Shown: positions 46,374-54,302 of the stretch, one piece after another
Position numbering within the stretch: position 1 is the stretch's first letter
Layout of the letters: the number at the start of each line of letters is the position of its first letter
From: Ascidiimonas sp046199005
GTDB lineage: Bacteria; Bacteroidota; Bacteroidia; Flavobacteriales; Flavobacteriaceae
Direction: 5' to 3'
DNA length: 64,000 nt
Assembly (NCBI GenBank): GCA_046199005.1
Contig: CP176050.1
Location: 2,418,001 to 2,482,000 of the forward strand
Made by a program: the position numbers and the translations under genes
Notes under the pieces: generated by a model
Told to the model about the DNA's origin: nothing
Seen by the model: only the letters and a program-made list of their open reading frames with translations
Database searches by the model: none

Positions 46374-47471
46374 TTAGGAATGAGCCTTTAGTTTTTTTAA
46401 CGTCTTTTCCCGTTTGATCTTGCCGTTTTCAGTTTCTTTAAATTTTGGCAGAAACACGATTTCTTTAGGTATCTCAAACTTATCGAGCGTATCGAGAGAT
46501 TTGAGCTTTGAAAAGAGAGCATCTTTATCTACCGAATCTCCTTCGACAATAAGCACAAGTTTTTTACCTAACTTTTCATCGGGCAAACCGGCAACGAAAA
46601 ATCGTTCTTTGATGAGACCATCGAGTTTGGCTTCTATTTGTTCAGGTAAAAGTTTAACCCCACCAGAATTAATTACATTATCGTAACGTCCTTTCCAGAC
46701 AAATTCTCTGTCCGATTTTAATTCTACCAGGTCATTGGTTACTATAGACATATCAGATATATTAGGTGCATTGATCACCAAACAGTTTCTGTCGTCTTTA
46801 CTTACGGTAACATCGGGAAGCGTTTTAAATGTATTCTTTTTACTTGATTGGTCTTCTGACAAATTGTTAAGCTGCTTTGCTGCGATATGGGTAACTGTCT
46901 CGGTCATGCCATACGTCTCATAAATTAATGCTTTTTTATCCTGAATTGCTTCCAACAATTCGTTGGATACTGCTGCACCCCCTACAATTATAGTTTTTAT
47001 AAGGTTTATGTACGGCAAAGAATTCTGAAGCTGTAACGGAATCATTGCACAGAAATCATATTTCCTATCACTATCTGATAGCGGATACAAAGACGGCGCC
47101 ACTAAATCGATTTCAAGCCCCAGTATCAAGGCACGGATAAGCATCATTTTTCCCGCAATATACTCAGCCGGAAGACAATGCAATGCACTGTCACCTACAG
47201 ACACATTGAAAAAATTTCCTGTAGCGATAGCCGAATTCACCATATGCTGTTTTTTCAGTCTTACGAGTTTAGGTTTACCCGTAGAACCTGATGTTTTAAC
47301 ATCAATATAGTCTTTTTCATTGAGCCAATCCATTAGAAAGTCTCCAACAGATTGTTCGTAAGGTTCTCCTTCTTTTACGAGACTGTAAGCTACCTCATTT
47401 AATTCATCACGGTCGAAGTAAAAACCATTCCATTTAAACTTTAAATGAATATTTTTATAGGTTGGTGTCAT
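46374..47471 (-). CDS. menE: AMP-binding enzyme, probable o-succinylbenzoate-CoA ligase
   Basis: A 365-residue ANL-family ligase starting at ATG 47471 (MTPTYKNIHLKF); the open frame extends upstream to a TTG at 47501 and another ATG at 47480. The adenylation P-loop TSGSTGKPK, the YETYGMTETVTHIA motif and the late KGRYDNVINSGGVK hinge are present, with a catalytic Lys near the end (ENGKIKREK). It is shorter than Proteobacterial MenE but of normal length for Flavobacteria. MenC, menA, menB and menD within the next 16 kb support the menaquinone role. Confidence 0.82.
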   Translation of the reverse strand: MTPTYKNIHLKFKWNGFYFDRDELNEVAYSLVKEGEPYEQSVGDFLMDWLNEKDYIDVKTSGSTGKPKLVRLKKQHMVNSAIATGNFFNVSVGDSALHCLPAEYIAGKMMLIRALILGLEIDLVAPSLYPLSDSDRKYDFCAMIPLQLQNSLPYINLIKTIIVGGAAVSNELLEAIQDKKALIYETYGMTETVTHIAAKQLNNLSEDQSSKKNTFKTLPDVTVSKDDRNCLVINAPNISDMSIVTNDLVELKSDREFVWKGRYDNVINSGGVKLLPEQIEAKLDGLIKERFFVAGLPDEKLGKKLVLIVEGDSVDKDALFSKLKSLDTLDKFEIPKEIVFLPKFKETENGKIKREKTLKKLKAHS

Positions 47472-47557
47472 ATCTGGCATAAATATTGGTAAAATTAACA
47501 AATAACGTCGGGCAAAAAAAGATAGGTGTGAATTTATTCATAAACTTTATTAAGATG

Positions 47558-47588
47558 TTGAAATTGCAAGCCGTATAGTATATATTTG
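47558..47588 (+). promoter_or_regulatory. Housekeeping promoter (TTG, 20 bases, TATATTTG)
   Basis: TTG at 47558-47560, 20-base spacer, TATATTTG at 47581-47588, 17 bases before the ATG at 47606. It is the best match to the Bacteroidota -33/-7 consensus in the window. Confidence 0.65.
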
Positions 47589-47605
47589 AAGTTAAACCCA
47601 CAATC

Positions 47606-49486
47606 ATGAAGGCCTTTTATTTATTTTTTTTACTCATCCCCTTTTCACTAATTTCTCAGGAGGGTACCGATGATTTTATTTTCCTAAACAGATCTGAGGC
47701 GATCAAAGTAGAATTGAAGAAAGATAAGTTTTCTATTAAAAAAGATGTTTTTGAGAAGGCTAAATACCTTACCAGTAACAAGCTCTTTTATGCCAATGAA
47801 TTTATTCATTTTGACAGTTTCACAGATATCGAAGACATACAAGCATACACAGTGCTGCCAGGTACCGGGAAGAAGGTTACGGTAGATCATATAGAAACCA
47901 AGCACGAATTTGATAATGGAATTTTTTTTAGCGATCAGCAATCAAAGAACTTTGTCTTTCCTGCGGTGACCAAGGGTGCAGAAACTGTACTTGCGTATAC
48001 AGAGCTTATTAAAGACCCTCATTTTTTAGGATCGTTTCGGTTTGGCACATACGTTCCCACGAAAGAAGCGAGTTTGAAAATAGAATTTCCGAAGAATGTA
48101 GAAGTTGGTTTTAAAGCGTTTCACCTGGAATCATACGATATTACCTTTGAAAAGAAAGAGACGGCAGACAGCTACATTTATTCCTGGTACGGAAGGGATA
48201 TTAAGGATTTCAGGAAGGAAGAAAAAAGCTTATCACCTTCCTATTACATTCCTCATATCATTCTCTACATAAAGAATTACGAAAGCAAAAATGGAAAAGT
48301 TCCGGTACTTAGCAATTCTACCGATCTCTATAATTGGTACCGTTCATTGATCAATCAGATAAGTAAAGAAGAATTGAAAACGGTTCATAAAACCGCAGAA
48401 ACTCTTGCTGCTCTACACACGACGAAATCAGAACAAGCAAAAGCAATTTTCAACTGGGTCCAGGATAATATCACATATGTCGCTTTTGAGGATGGCCTCG
48501 GAGGTTTCGTTCCTCGAAATGCTGAAACGGTATGTACGAAAAGATATGGAGATTGTAAAGACATGGCCAATTTACTGTACGAAATGTTGAATCACGTAGG
48601 CATTGAAGCCTATCATGCCTGGATAGGTACCAGAGACAGGCCTTACTCTTATGAGCAGGTGCCTACACCTATAGTTGATAACCATATGATTACCGCGGCT
48701 ATCATTGAAAATGACACTATTTTTCTGGATGCTACCGATAGTTACGTTCCCTACGGGATGCCAAGCGCATTTACTCAGGGAAAGGAAGCACTCATTGGTA
48801 TTGACGATACTAATTATGTGATAAAAAAAGTCCCGGTCTCTCCTGCCGAACAATCGCTTACAAAAGTAACTACAGAACTTACCTTTAAAAATGATATGTG
48901 GTATGCTAAACAAAAAAGAACATTAACAGGTTATGAAAAGGTAGAGTTCATTAATGATTATACCTATATGAAGGATACAAAAACAAACGAAGAATATCTT
49001 AATACCTCTCTCAAACTAGGAAATAATAAGACGGCCTATAACAATATCAATCTAAGTGATCTTGAAGATCGCACCAACGCATTGGAATTGACTTTTAATC
49101 TGCAACTGCAGAATTATTCTAAAAGCATTGCGGGCAAAGTGTTCTTAAACATGAATCTCGACCGGTCACTTTCAGAATCTGACATTGATCCTGACAAACA
49201 ACGATACGCAAAAAAGATCGACTATTATCAGGAAAAACAATTTGAGACAGTTTTGAACATTCCTGAAGGTTACGAAGCCTTAAAACTTCCCGAAAAACAA
49301 TCTTTTGAATCTCCCGCATACGGATTTGAGATTACTTATAGTCTTCAGGAAAATAAGGTGATCATGAAAAAACATATTTACGTTAAAACTCTGGTTATTG
49401 ATAAAGAAGATTTTGAGAACTGGAATACCTTCATCAAAAGTCTTGTTAAGGCCTACAAAAAAAGTATCACCCTAAAAAAAGTTTAA
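47606..49486 (+). CDS. Secreted DUF3857/transglutaminase-like protein (active-site intact)
   Basis: A 626-residue protein with a signal peptide (1-17, ending SLIS). DUF3857 covers ~30-240 and a transglutaminase-like domain ~250-400: Cys317 in KRYGDCKDMANLL, His in DNHMITA and Asp in FLDATDSY form the triad. A beta-rich C-terminal domain follows. Such proteins are periplasmic and of unknown substrate. It is six bases upstream of a paralogue and preceded by a strong promoter. Confidence 0.88.
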   Translation: MKAFYLFFLLIPFSLISQEGTDDFIFLNRSEAIKVELKKDKFSIKKDVFEKAKYLTSNKLFYANEFIHFDSFTDIEDIQAYTVLPGTGKKVTVDHIETKHEFDNGIFFSDQQSKNFVFPAVTKGAETVLAYTELIKDPHFLGSFRFGTYVPTKEASLKIEFPKNVEVGFKAFHLESYDITFEKKETADSYIYSWYGRDIKDFRKEEKSLSPSYYIPHIILYIKNYESKNGKVPVLSNSTDLYNWYRSLINQISKEELKTVHKTAETLAALHTTKSEQAKAIFNWVQDNITYVAFEDGLGGFVPRNAETVCTKRYGDCKDMANLLYEMLNHVGIEAYHAWIGTRDRPYSYEQVPTPIVDNHMITAAIIENDTIFLDATDSYVPYGMPSAFTQGKEALIGIDDTNYVIKKVPVSPAEQSLTKVTTELTFKNDMWYAKQKRTLTGYEKVEFINDYTYMKDTKTNEEYLNTSLKLGNNKTAYNNINLSDLEDRTNALELTFNLQLQNYSKSIAGKVFLNMNLDRSLSESDIDPDKQRYAKKIDYYQEKQFETVLNIPEGYEALKLPEKQSFESPAYGFEITYSLQENKVIMKKHIYVKTLVIDKEDFENWNTFIKSLVKAYKKSITLKKV

Positions 49487-49492
49487 TTATAT

Positions 49493-51418
49493 ATGAAACA
49501 TAAATCAACGTTCATTTTTCTTCTATTTTTAATACCCCTTCTAGGATTTTCACAATACTATAAAGGATACGACTGGAATTCTAATCCTAAAATTTCTCAG
49601 CTGAATGCCGAAGAAGCCAAGGAATCTTCTGTCGGGATCATAGAAAAGCAAATAGTCGAATTTCTTCCTTCCGGAAGCAATGGCAAACAATTTGAGACCA
49701 CGCATACCATTGTAAAGGTGAATGACGAGAAAGGAATTCAACAGCACAATAAGGTTTATATTTCCATGTATGGGGTTAAAGAACTCAAAGATATCAAAGC
49801 GAGAACGATAGGTCTTGACGGTAAAGTGCGACTGCTTGACGCTAAGAATATAAAGGAAATTCAAAATGTAGAGGAATATGGCGATTTTAAAATTTTTGCG
49901 ATTGAAGGTGTCGAAAAAGGTGCTGATATCGAAGTATTATATACTGTAGAAAAGGAAGCCTATCCATTTGGTATGGAGACCTTACAGAAAGATTATCCTG
50001 TAAAGTTCGCAGAGTTTCTTTTTATTACCGGAGACATGACATCTGGAATCAAAGCCTATGGTACAGATCAAAATTTTACAACGTTGAAGGCAGGTGACCG
50101 CGACGCTAAAAAGCTTACGGTTACTAATTTGCCTGCGATGATCGAAGAAGAATATGCTACGCCTGACGCAAATAAGGTAAGGGTAGCTTATCAATGTTTC
50201 GGAAGAGGTGCAAAGGTTACTCAGGAACAACTGTGGGTTAACGTAATTAATAATATTTCTGGAGGATTGTTTCCAACAAAAATAAATGATCAGGTAGCAA
50301 AGGAAGCACAAGAGAAAATTAATAAAGGTCGAGAGCTTTCTTCATATCAAAAAGCAGCCTTACTCGATAATTATATTAAAACTAATTTTACGATCGTTAA
50401 AAATAATAATGACCAGCTTTCTGATGTAGATTATATTCTACAAAACCGATCTGCAAGTGATTTTGGTATTGCCAAAGTTTATGCTCATTTTCTCAAAGCC
50501 TTGAATATTGAGTATGAAATCGTGATTAGCGCCAATCGTTTTCAGCAAAAATTTGATCCTGAATTTTTTAATCCAAGAACCATCAGAGAGTTTTTAATTT
50601 ATCTACCGAAGGAACAGCAATACATCGCTCCGGATAGGATAGATTATCGTATTGGAGAAGCTCCTTTTTATATTTTAGGCAATCAGGCGGTCTACGTAAA
50701 TGAAGATCTAAAATTTTATTTTACAGAGGTCACTCAGTCTGATCCTGATTTCAGCAGGATCGTGCGTAATATCGATATTGACTTCAAAGATGATATGGAA
50801 GAAGCTATTATTAAGCAGCATCAGGAATATTACGGACACTGGGCAACTTCAAACAGAGCGTTTGTTACCTTTAGTTCTCCACAGGACCGAAAGGAATTTG
50901 ACAATTACCTGACGGCTTCCGGTATTGAAAATAAGACCGTCGAAAAGTATGAGCTGCTCAACGATAAGCTATATCAGCAGGAATACAATGTACCCTTTGT
51001 AGTGAATAGTTCTATTACCTCTGGCGCCTTGCTGGAAGAGGCTGGAGACAGCTATATTTTTGAAGTAGGTAAGGTAATAGGCACGCAGAGTGAACTCTAT
51101 CAGGAAAAAGAAAGGGTAAACCCGATCGAGATGCAATATCCGAATAAATATAACTATACGATCAAGGTTCGCATTCCGGAAGGTTTTATCGCCGAAGGGC
51201 TTGAAAGTTTGGTGATCAATGAGAAGCTGGAAAAAGAAAATAAGCTGCTATGCAGTTTTGAATCGAACTATGAAATCAAAGATCAGATTATTGAAATAAC
51301 GATCGAAGAAATTTACGCCGTAAATAAGTTTCCGAAAGAAAATTATGAGGATTTTAGAAAAGTTATTAATGCTGCGTCCGATTTCAATAAAGCGACAATC
51401 TTATTCAGTGCAGAATAA
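49493..51418 (+). CDS. Secreted DUF3857 protein with degenerate transglutaminase domain
   Basis: A 641-residue protein with a signal peptide (1-20, ending GFS) and the same architecture as its upstream neighbour. At the site of the catalytic Cys motif (GDCKD) it reads SASDFGIAKVYAHFL, so the nucleophile is Phe and the enzyme is probably inactive. It may be a binding partner or regulator of the active paralogue with which it is co-transcribed. It ends at a strong terminator. Confidence 0.85.
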   Translation: MKHKSTFIFLLFLIPLLGFSQYYKGYDWNSNPKISQLNAEEAKESSVGIIEKQIVEFLPSGSNGKQFETTHTIVKVNDEKGIQQHNKVYISMYGVKELKDIKARTIGLDGKVRLLDAKNIKEIQNVEEYGDFKIFAIEGVEKGADIEVLYTVEKEAYPFGMETLQKDYPVKFAEFLFITGDMTSGIKAYGTDQNFTTLKAGDRDAKKLTVTNLPAMIEEEYATPDANKVRVAYQCFGRGAKVTQEQLWVNVINNISGGLFPTKINDQVAKEAQEKINKGRELSSYQKAALLDNYIKTNFTIVKNNNDQLSDVDYILQNRSASDFGIAKVYAHFLKALNIEYEIVISANRFQQKFDPEFFNPRTIREFLIYLPKEQQYIAPDRIDYRIGEAPFYILGNQAVYVNEDLKFYFTEVTQSDPDFSRIVRNIDIDFKDDMEEAIIKQHQEYYGHWATSNRAFVTFSSPQDRKEFDNYLTASGIENKTVEKYELLNDKLYQQEYNVPFVVNSSITSGALLEEAGDSYIFEVGKVIGTQSELYQEKERVNPIEMQYPNKYNYTIKVRIPEGFIAEGLESLVINEKLEKENKLLCSFESNYEIKDQIIEITIEEIYAVNKFPKENYEDFRKVINAASDFNKATILFSAE

Positions 51419-51422
51419 TTAG

Positions 51423-51463
51423 AAAAAATTCCCGATAGTTTAAAAAGCTATCGGGAATTTTTT
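51423..51463. terminator. Bidirectional terminator
   Basis: AAATTCCCGATAG pairs with CTATCGGGAATTT around a nine-base loop, with A/T runs on both sides. It overlaps the stop codon of the CPBP gene by two bases. Confidence 0.9.
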
Positions 51464-52406
51464 ATTCTTGATTTTCTTCAGCAATTTCAACTGGAGGAAT
51501 GACTTTACCAAACAGTTTTTCGTTCCAATTAGACCATTTGTACTTTTTTGCCAAAATAAAAAGGATCAGTGCATATAGAAGTACCGGAAAAATAATTTCT
51601 AAACCCACCTCAGGATCTGAAATATCTAAAAAAATTGAATCCGTTTGAAGCGCTGTCCAATCCGAAGTAACGAGAAGGGCTGCTAACATATTATTTCCTG
51701 CATGATAGCCTAGTGCCAGTTCCATACCATCATCCATTAAGGTCATAATGCCCAGTAAAAATCCAGTACCTATATAATATACCATTACGATGTAGCCCAG
51801 TTTTTCTACTTCAGGATTGAAAATATGAAGAAGGCCAAAGAATATGGAAGTGAAGAACAGCGGAAACCATCTGTTTTTAGTGATCACTCCTAATCCCTGC
51901 ATCATATATCCGCGCATAAAATATTCTTCAAAACTGGTTTGAATCGGTAACAAAAAGATAGTGATGAGCGCCAGCACTGCGAAATTTGCAAGATTGAAAT
52001 TCCATTGATAGTCTTCTGGTGCCAAGAAATACCCAAGACCAAAAACGGTAAGGTTAATAACAACCACAATCACAAATCCGAAGAGGATTCGATTATAATC
52101 CACTTTTGCTCTGGCAGTAGTCAGATTTTTAATAGATAATTGATGAATGAACTTTGTCCAGAAAAAAAGTGCTGCCAGCCCCCCTACAAACGTGAGGATC
52201 AGCAAGACCAGAAAGGGATTGGCTCCCAATAACTTTACCATTTCTCCTATTTCTGTAGGGAAGGTATTGGTACCCGCAGCTTTAATAAAAACAGCAATTC
52301 CTAGCGGAATTGCTCCGATAAACTGCCAGCCAATGAAAACCGTGACCACCCCTAAAATATATTTCCAAATTTCGGTTGATCCTTTGTAGGCTTGTTCTAT
52401 AAACAT
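51462..52406 (-). CDS. CPBP family intramembrane metalloprotease
   Basis: A 314-residue protein with about eight membrane helices. The CPBP (Abi/Rce1-like) motifs are present: EEYFMRG (Glu160-Glu161, Arg165), FFGLLHIF with the first His, and GYHAGNN with the second. The family cleaves or binds prenylated or other membrane proteins; many members have bacteriocin self-immunity or unknown roles. It starts three bases after menC and is probably co-transcribed with it; a functional link is not obvious. Confidence 0.88.
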   Translation of the reverse strand: MFIEQAYKGSTEIWKYILGVVTVFIGWQFIGAIPLGIAVFIKAAGTNTFPTEIGEMVKLLGANPFLVLLILTFVGGLAALFFWTKFIHQLSIKNLTTARAKVDYNRILFGFVIVVVINLTVFGLGYFLAPEDYQWNFNLANFAVLALITIFLLPIQTSFEEYFMRGYMMQGLGVITKNRWFPLFFTSIFFGLLHIFNPEVEKLGYIVMVYYIGTGFLLGIMTLMDDGMELALGYHAGNNMLAALLVTSDWTALQTDSIFLDISDPEVGLEIIFPVLLYALILFILAKKYKWSNWNEKLFGKVIPPVEIAEENQE

Positions 52407-52409
52407 ATC

Positions 52410-53447
52410 TCAAATTAAATTAAAATTCCATTTTTTGTCCGTTTGATAACTCAGGTATCCACCGGAAACTAAGAGCGGACTCTCAAAATTGTTGGTATAT
52501 AAGCTACCTGTACCCAATCCTTGAGGAAGATGGATACCTTTTTTAAAAGTATACTGCGCAATCGCATTTAAACCTACATTACTCTCCAGCGCGCTGGTGA
52601 TCCACCAATCAATCCCTAACGACTCTGCAATTTGAATCCATTCGTCCGTACCTTTAAAACCACCTACTAAACTCGGTTTAAGAATGATATAGTGTGGCTT
52701 TATCATTTGTAGCAATTGTTCTTTTTTTGTTACATCAAAAACACCTATTAATTCTTCATCTAAAGCAATGGGTAAAGGAGTGGATTTACATAACTCACGC
52801 ATTAATGCGATTTGTCCTTGCCTAATTGGCTGTTCGATGGAATGGAGATCTAATGTAGACAGTATTTTTAACTTGTGAAGAGCTTCCGTTGGTTTAAAGG
52901 CACCATTAGCATCAACCCTTATTTCGATTTGATCCGCTGGAAATCTTTTCCGTAAAAAGGTTAATAATTTTATTTCCTCTTCAAATTGAATTGCGCCAAT
53001 TTTCATTTTAATGCAATCGTATCCCTCCCGGAGTTTTTCTTCTATTTGCGCTTGCATGAACTCAGGATCGCCCATCCATATTAGACCATTAATTTTAATG
53101 GCAGATTCTCCTCTGGTAAAAGCGGATGGAAAAAGTAGAAACGGATGGGAGGATTCAAGAGAGCTAAATGCCTGTTCTATACCAAACTGAATACTTGGAA
53201 ACTCCTTTAAATCATTCAGTAGCCAGGAGCGTCCTTTCGCTATATTTTCGCAAGTAAATTTGAGTTTTTCTTCATAATCTTCACGATCGTCTACACTCAA
53301 TCCTCGAAGTATCCCACATTCTCCTACTCCGGTTCGGGCACCATCACTTATAAAAATAAACCATGTTTCTTTTTTGGTTAGGATTCCTCTAGAGGTACCA
53401 CTTGGACGTTTGAAATCCAGAATGTATTTAGAATAGGTAGCTTTCAT
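52410..53447 (-). CDS. menC: o-Succinylbenzoate synthase (enolase superfamily)
   Basis: A 345-residue protein starting at ATG 53447 (MKATYSKYILDF); the frame stays open to a TTG at 53462, which overlaps the -7 element and is unlikely as start. Enolase-superfamily residues: Lys pair in YDCIKMKIG, Asp in IRVDANGAF, Glu in HSIEQPI, Glu/Asp in ALDEELIG and Lys in YIILKPSLVGG. It dehydrates SHCHC to o-succinylbenzoate, the substrate of MenE. The overlapping divergent promoter is shared with the SDR gene. Confidence 0.88.
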   Translation of the reverse strand: MKATYSKYILDFKRPSGTSRGILTKKETWFIFISDGARTGVGECGILRGLSVDDREDYEEKLKFTCENIAKGRSWLLNDLKEFPSIQFGIEQAFSSLESSHPFLLFPSAFTRGESAIKINGLIWMGDPEFMQAQIEEKLREGYDCIKMKIGAIQFEEEIKLLTFLRKRFPADQIEIRVDANGAFKPTEALHKLKILSTLDLHSIEQPIRQGQIALMRELCKSTPLPIALDEELIGVFDVTKKEQLLQMIKPHYIILKPSLVGGFKGTDEWIQIAESLGIDWWITSALESNVGLNAIAQYTFKKGIHLPQGLGTGSLYTNNFESPLLVSGGYLSYQTDKKWNFNLI

Positions 53448-53459
53448 ATTGGACAACGC

Positions 53460-53479
53460 CAAATTTAACCATAAATTTG
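53460..53479. promoter_or_regulatory. Back-to-back -7 elements between menC and the SDR gene
   Basis: Minus strand TAAATTTG at 53460-53467 (for menC) and plus strand TAAATTTG at 53472-53479 (for the SDR), separated by four bases. Two polymerases could not use them at once, so the two genes are probably mutually exclusive or coordinated at initiation. The predicted menC leader is only a few nucleotides. Confidence 0.5.
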
Positions 53480-53509
53480 AGAGTAGGTAATATTATCATT
53501 AATAAAGAT

Positions 53510-54298
53510 ATGCTCAAAAATAAAACGATATGGATCACCGGAGCTTCCAGTGGTATAGGCGAAGCATTGGTCTATGAACTGGCCGGAAATAACAACAAAT
53601 TAATTATTTCGGCGCGAAGAGTAAATAAACTTAAGGAAGTAAAGGCAGCCTGTGAGGCGACGAGTTCTATCGCTGTATTACCTCTGGATCTGGGTAATTT
53701 TGAAGAAATGGAGTCCTATGCTTCTGAAGCCTTGAAATTATTCGGCCCCATCGATATTCTTATAAATAATGGAGGCGTCAGTCAGCGATCTCTAATCGCA
53801 GAAACCGATTTTTCAGTGGATAGAAAATTAATAGAGATCGACTATCTGGGAACCGTGGCACTAACGAAAGCCCTTTTACCCCATTTTATTAAAAGACGGC
53901 AAGGTCATTTTGTTACGGTCACCAGTCTTATGGGTAAATTTGGTACACCGTATCGTTCATCGTATTGCGGAGCCAAACATGCGTTGCATGGTTTTTTTGA
54001 TGTCTTAAGAATGGAACATGAAAAAGATGGTATCGGTGTAACCCTTATCTGTCCGGGATTCGTAGCTACTGATGTTGCAAAAAATGCGCTTACAGGCTCT
54101 GGAGAAAAACAACAAACCAATGACGAAGCTACTATGCGAGGACTTGATCCTTCTATATTTGCCAAAAAAATGGTAAAGGCAATAGCAGCAAAAAAGTTTG
54201 AAACCTATATTGGGAGAAAAGAAGTGCTTGGGGTTTATCTTAAAAGATTTTTCCCCCGTTTCCTGCATCGCTTTGTGCTAAAAAGCACCATCAAATAA
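53510..54298 (+). CDS. Short-chain dehydrogenase/reductase (DHRS7B-like)
   Basis: A 262-residue SDR starting at ATG 53510 (MLKNKTIWITGASSGIGEAL); the frame extends to a TTG at 53477 inside the promoter. NAD(P) motif TGASSGIGE, NNGG (LINNGGVSQRS), catalytic Ser (VTSLMGKFG), YxxxK (YCGAKHAL, with Tyr and Lys in place). Similar to DHRS7B and 3-ketodihydrosphingosine reductase-like enzymes. It could reduce a 3-keto lipid, including 3-dehydrocapnine, but nothing in the sequence proves the substrate. Confidence 0.85.
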   Translation: MLKNKTIWITGASSGIGEALVYELAGNNNKLIISARRVNKLKEVKAACEATSSIAVLPLDLGNFEEMESYASEALKLFGPIDILINNGGVSQRSLIAETDFSVDRKLIEIDYLGTVALTKALLPHFIKRRQGHFVTVTSLMGKFGTPYRSSYCGAKHALHGFFDVLRMEHEKDGIGVTLICPGFVATDVAKNALTGSGEKQQTNDEATMRGLDPSIFAKKMVKAIAAKKFETYIGRKEVLGVYLKRFFPRFLHRFVLKSTIK

Positions 54299-54302
54299 AG
54301 GA

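Noticed and set aside
48041..48057. TTGGCAC match as a further sigma-54 promoter
   Set aside because: It lies inside the DUF3857 gene and has no -12 half at the right spacing. A similar TTGGCAC near 28796 inside hutG fails for the same reasons.
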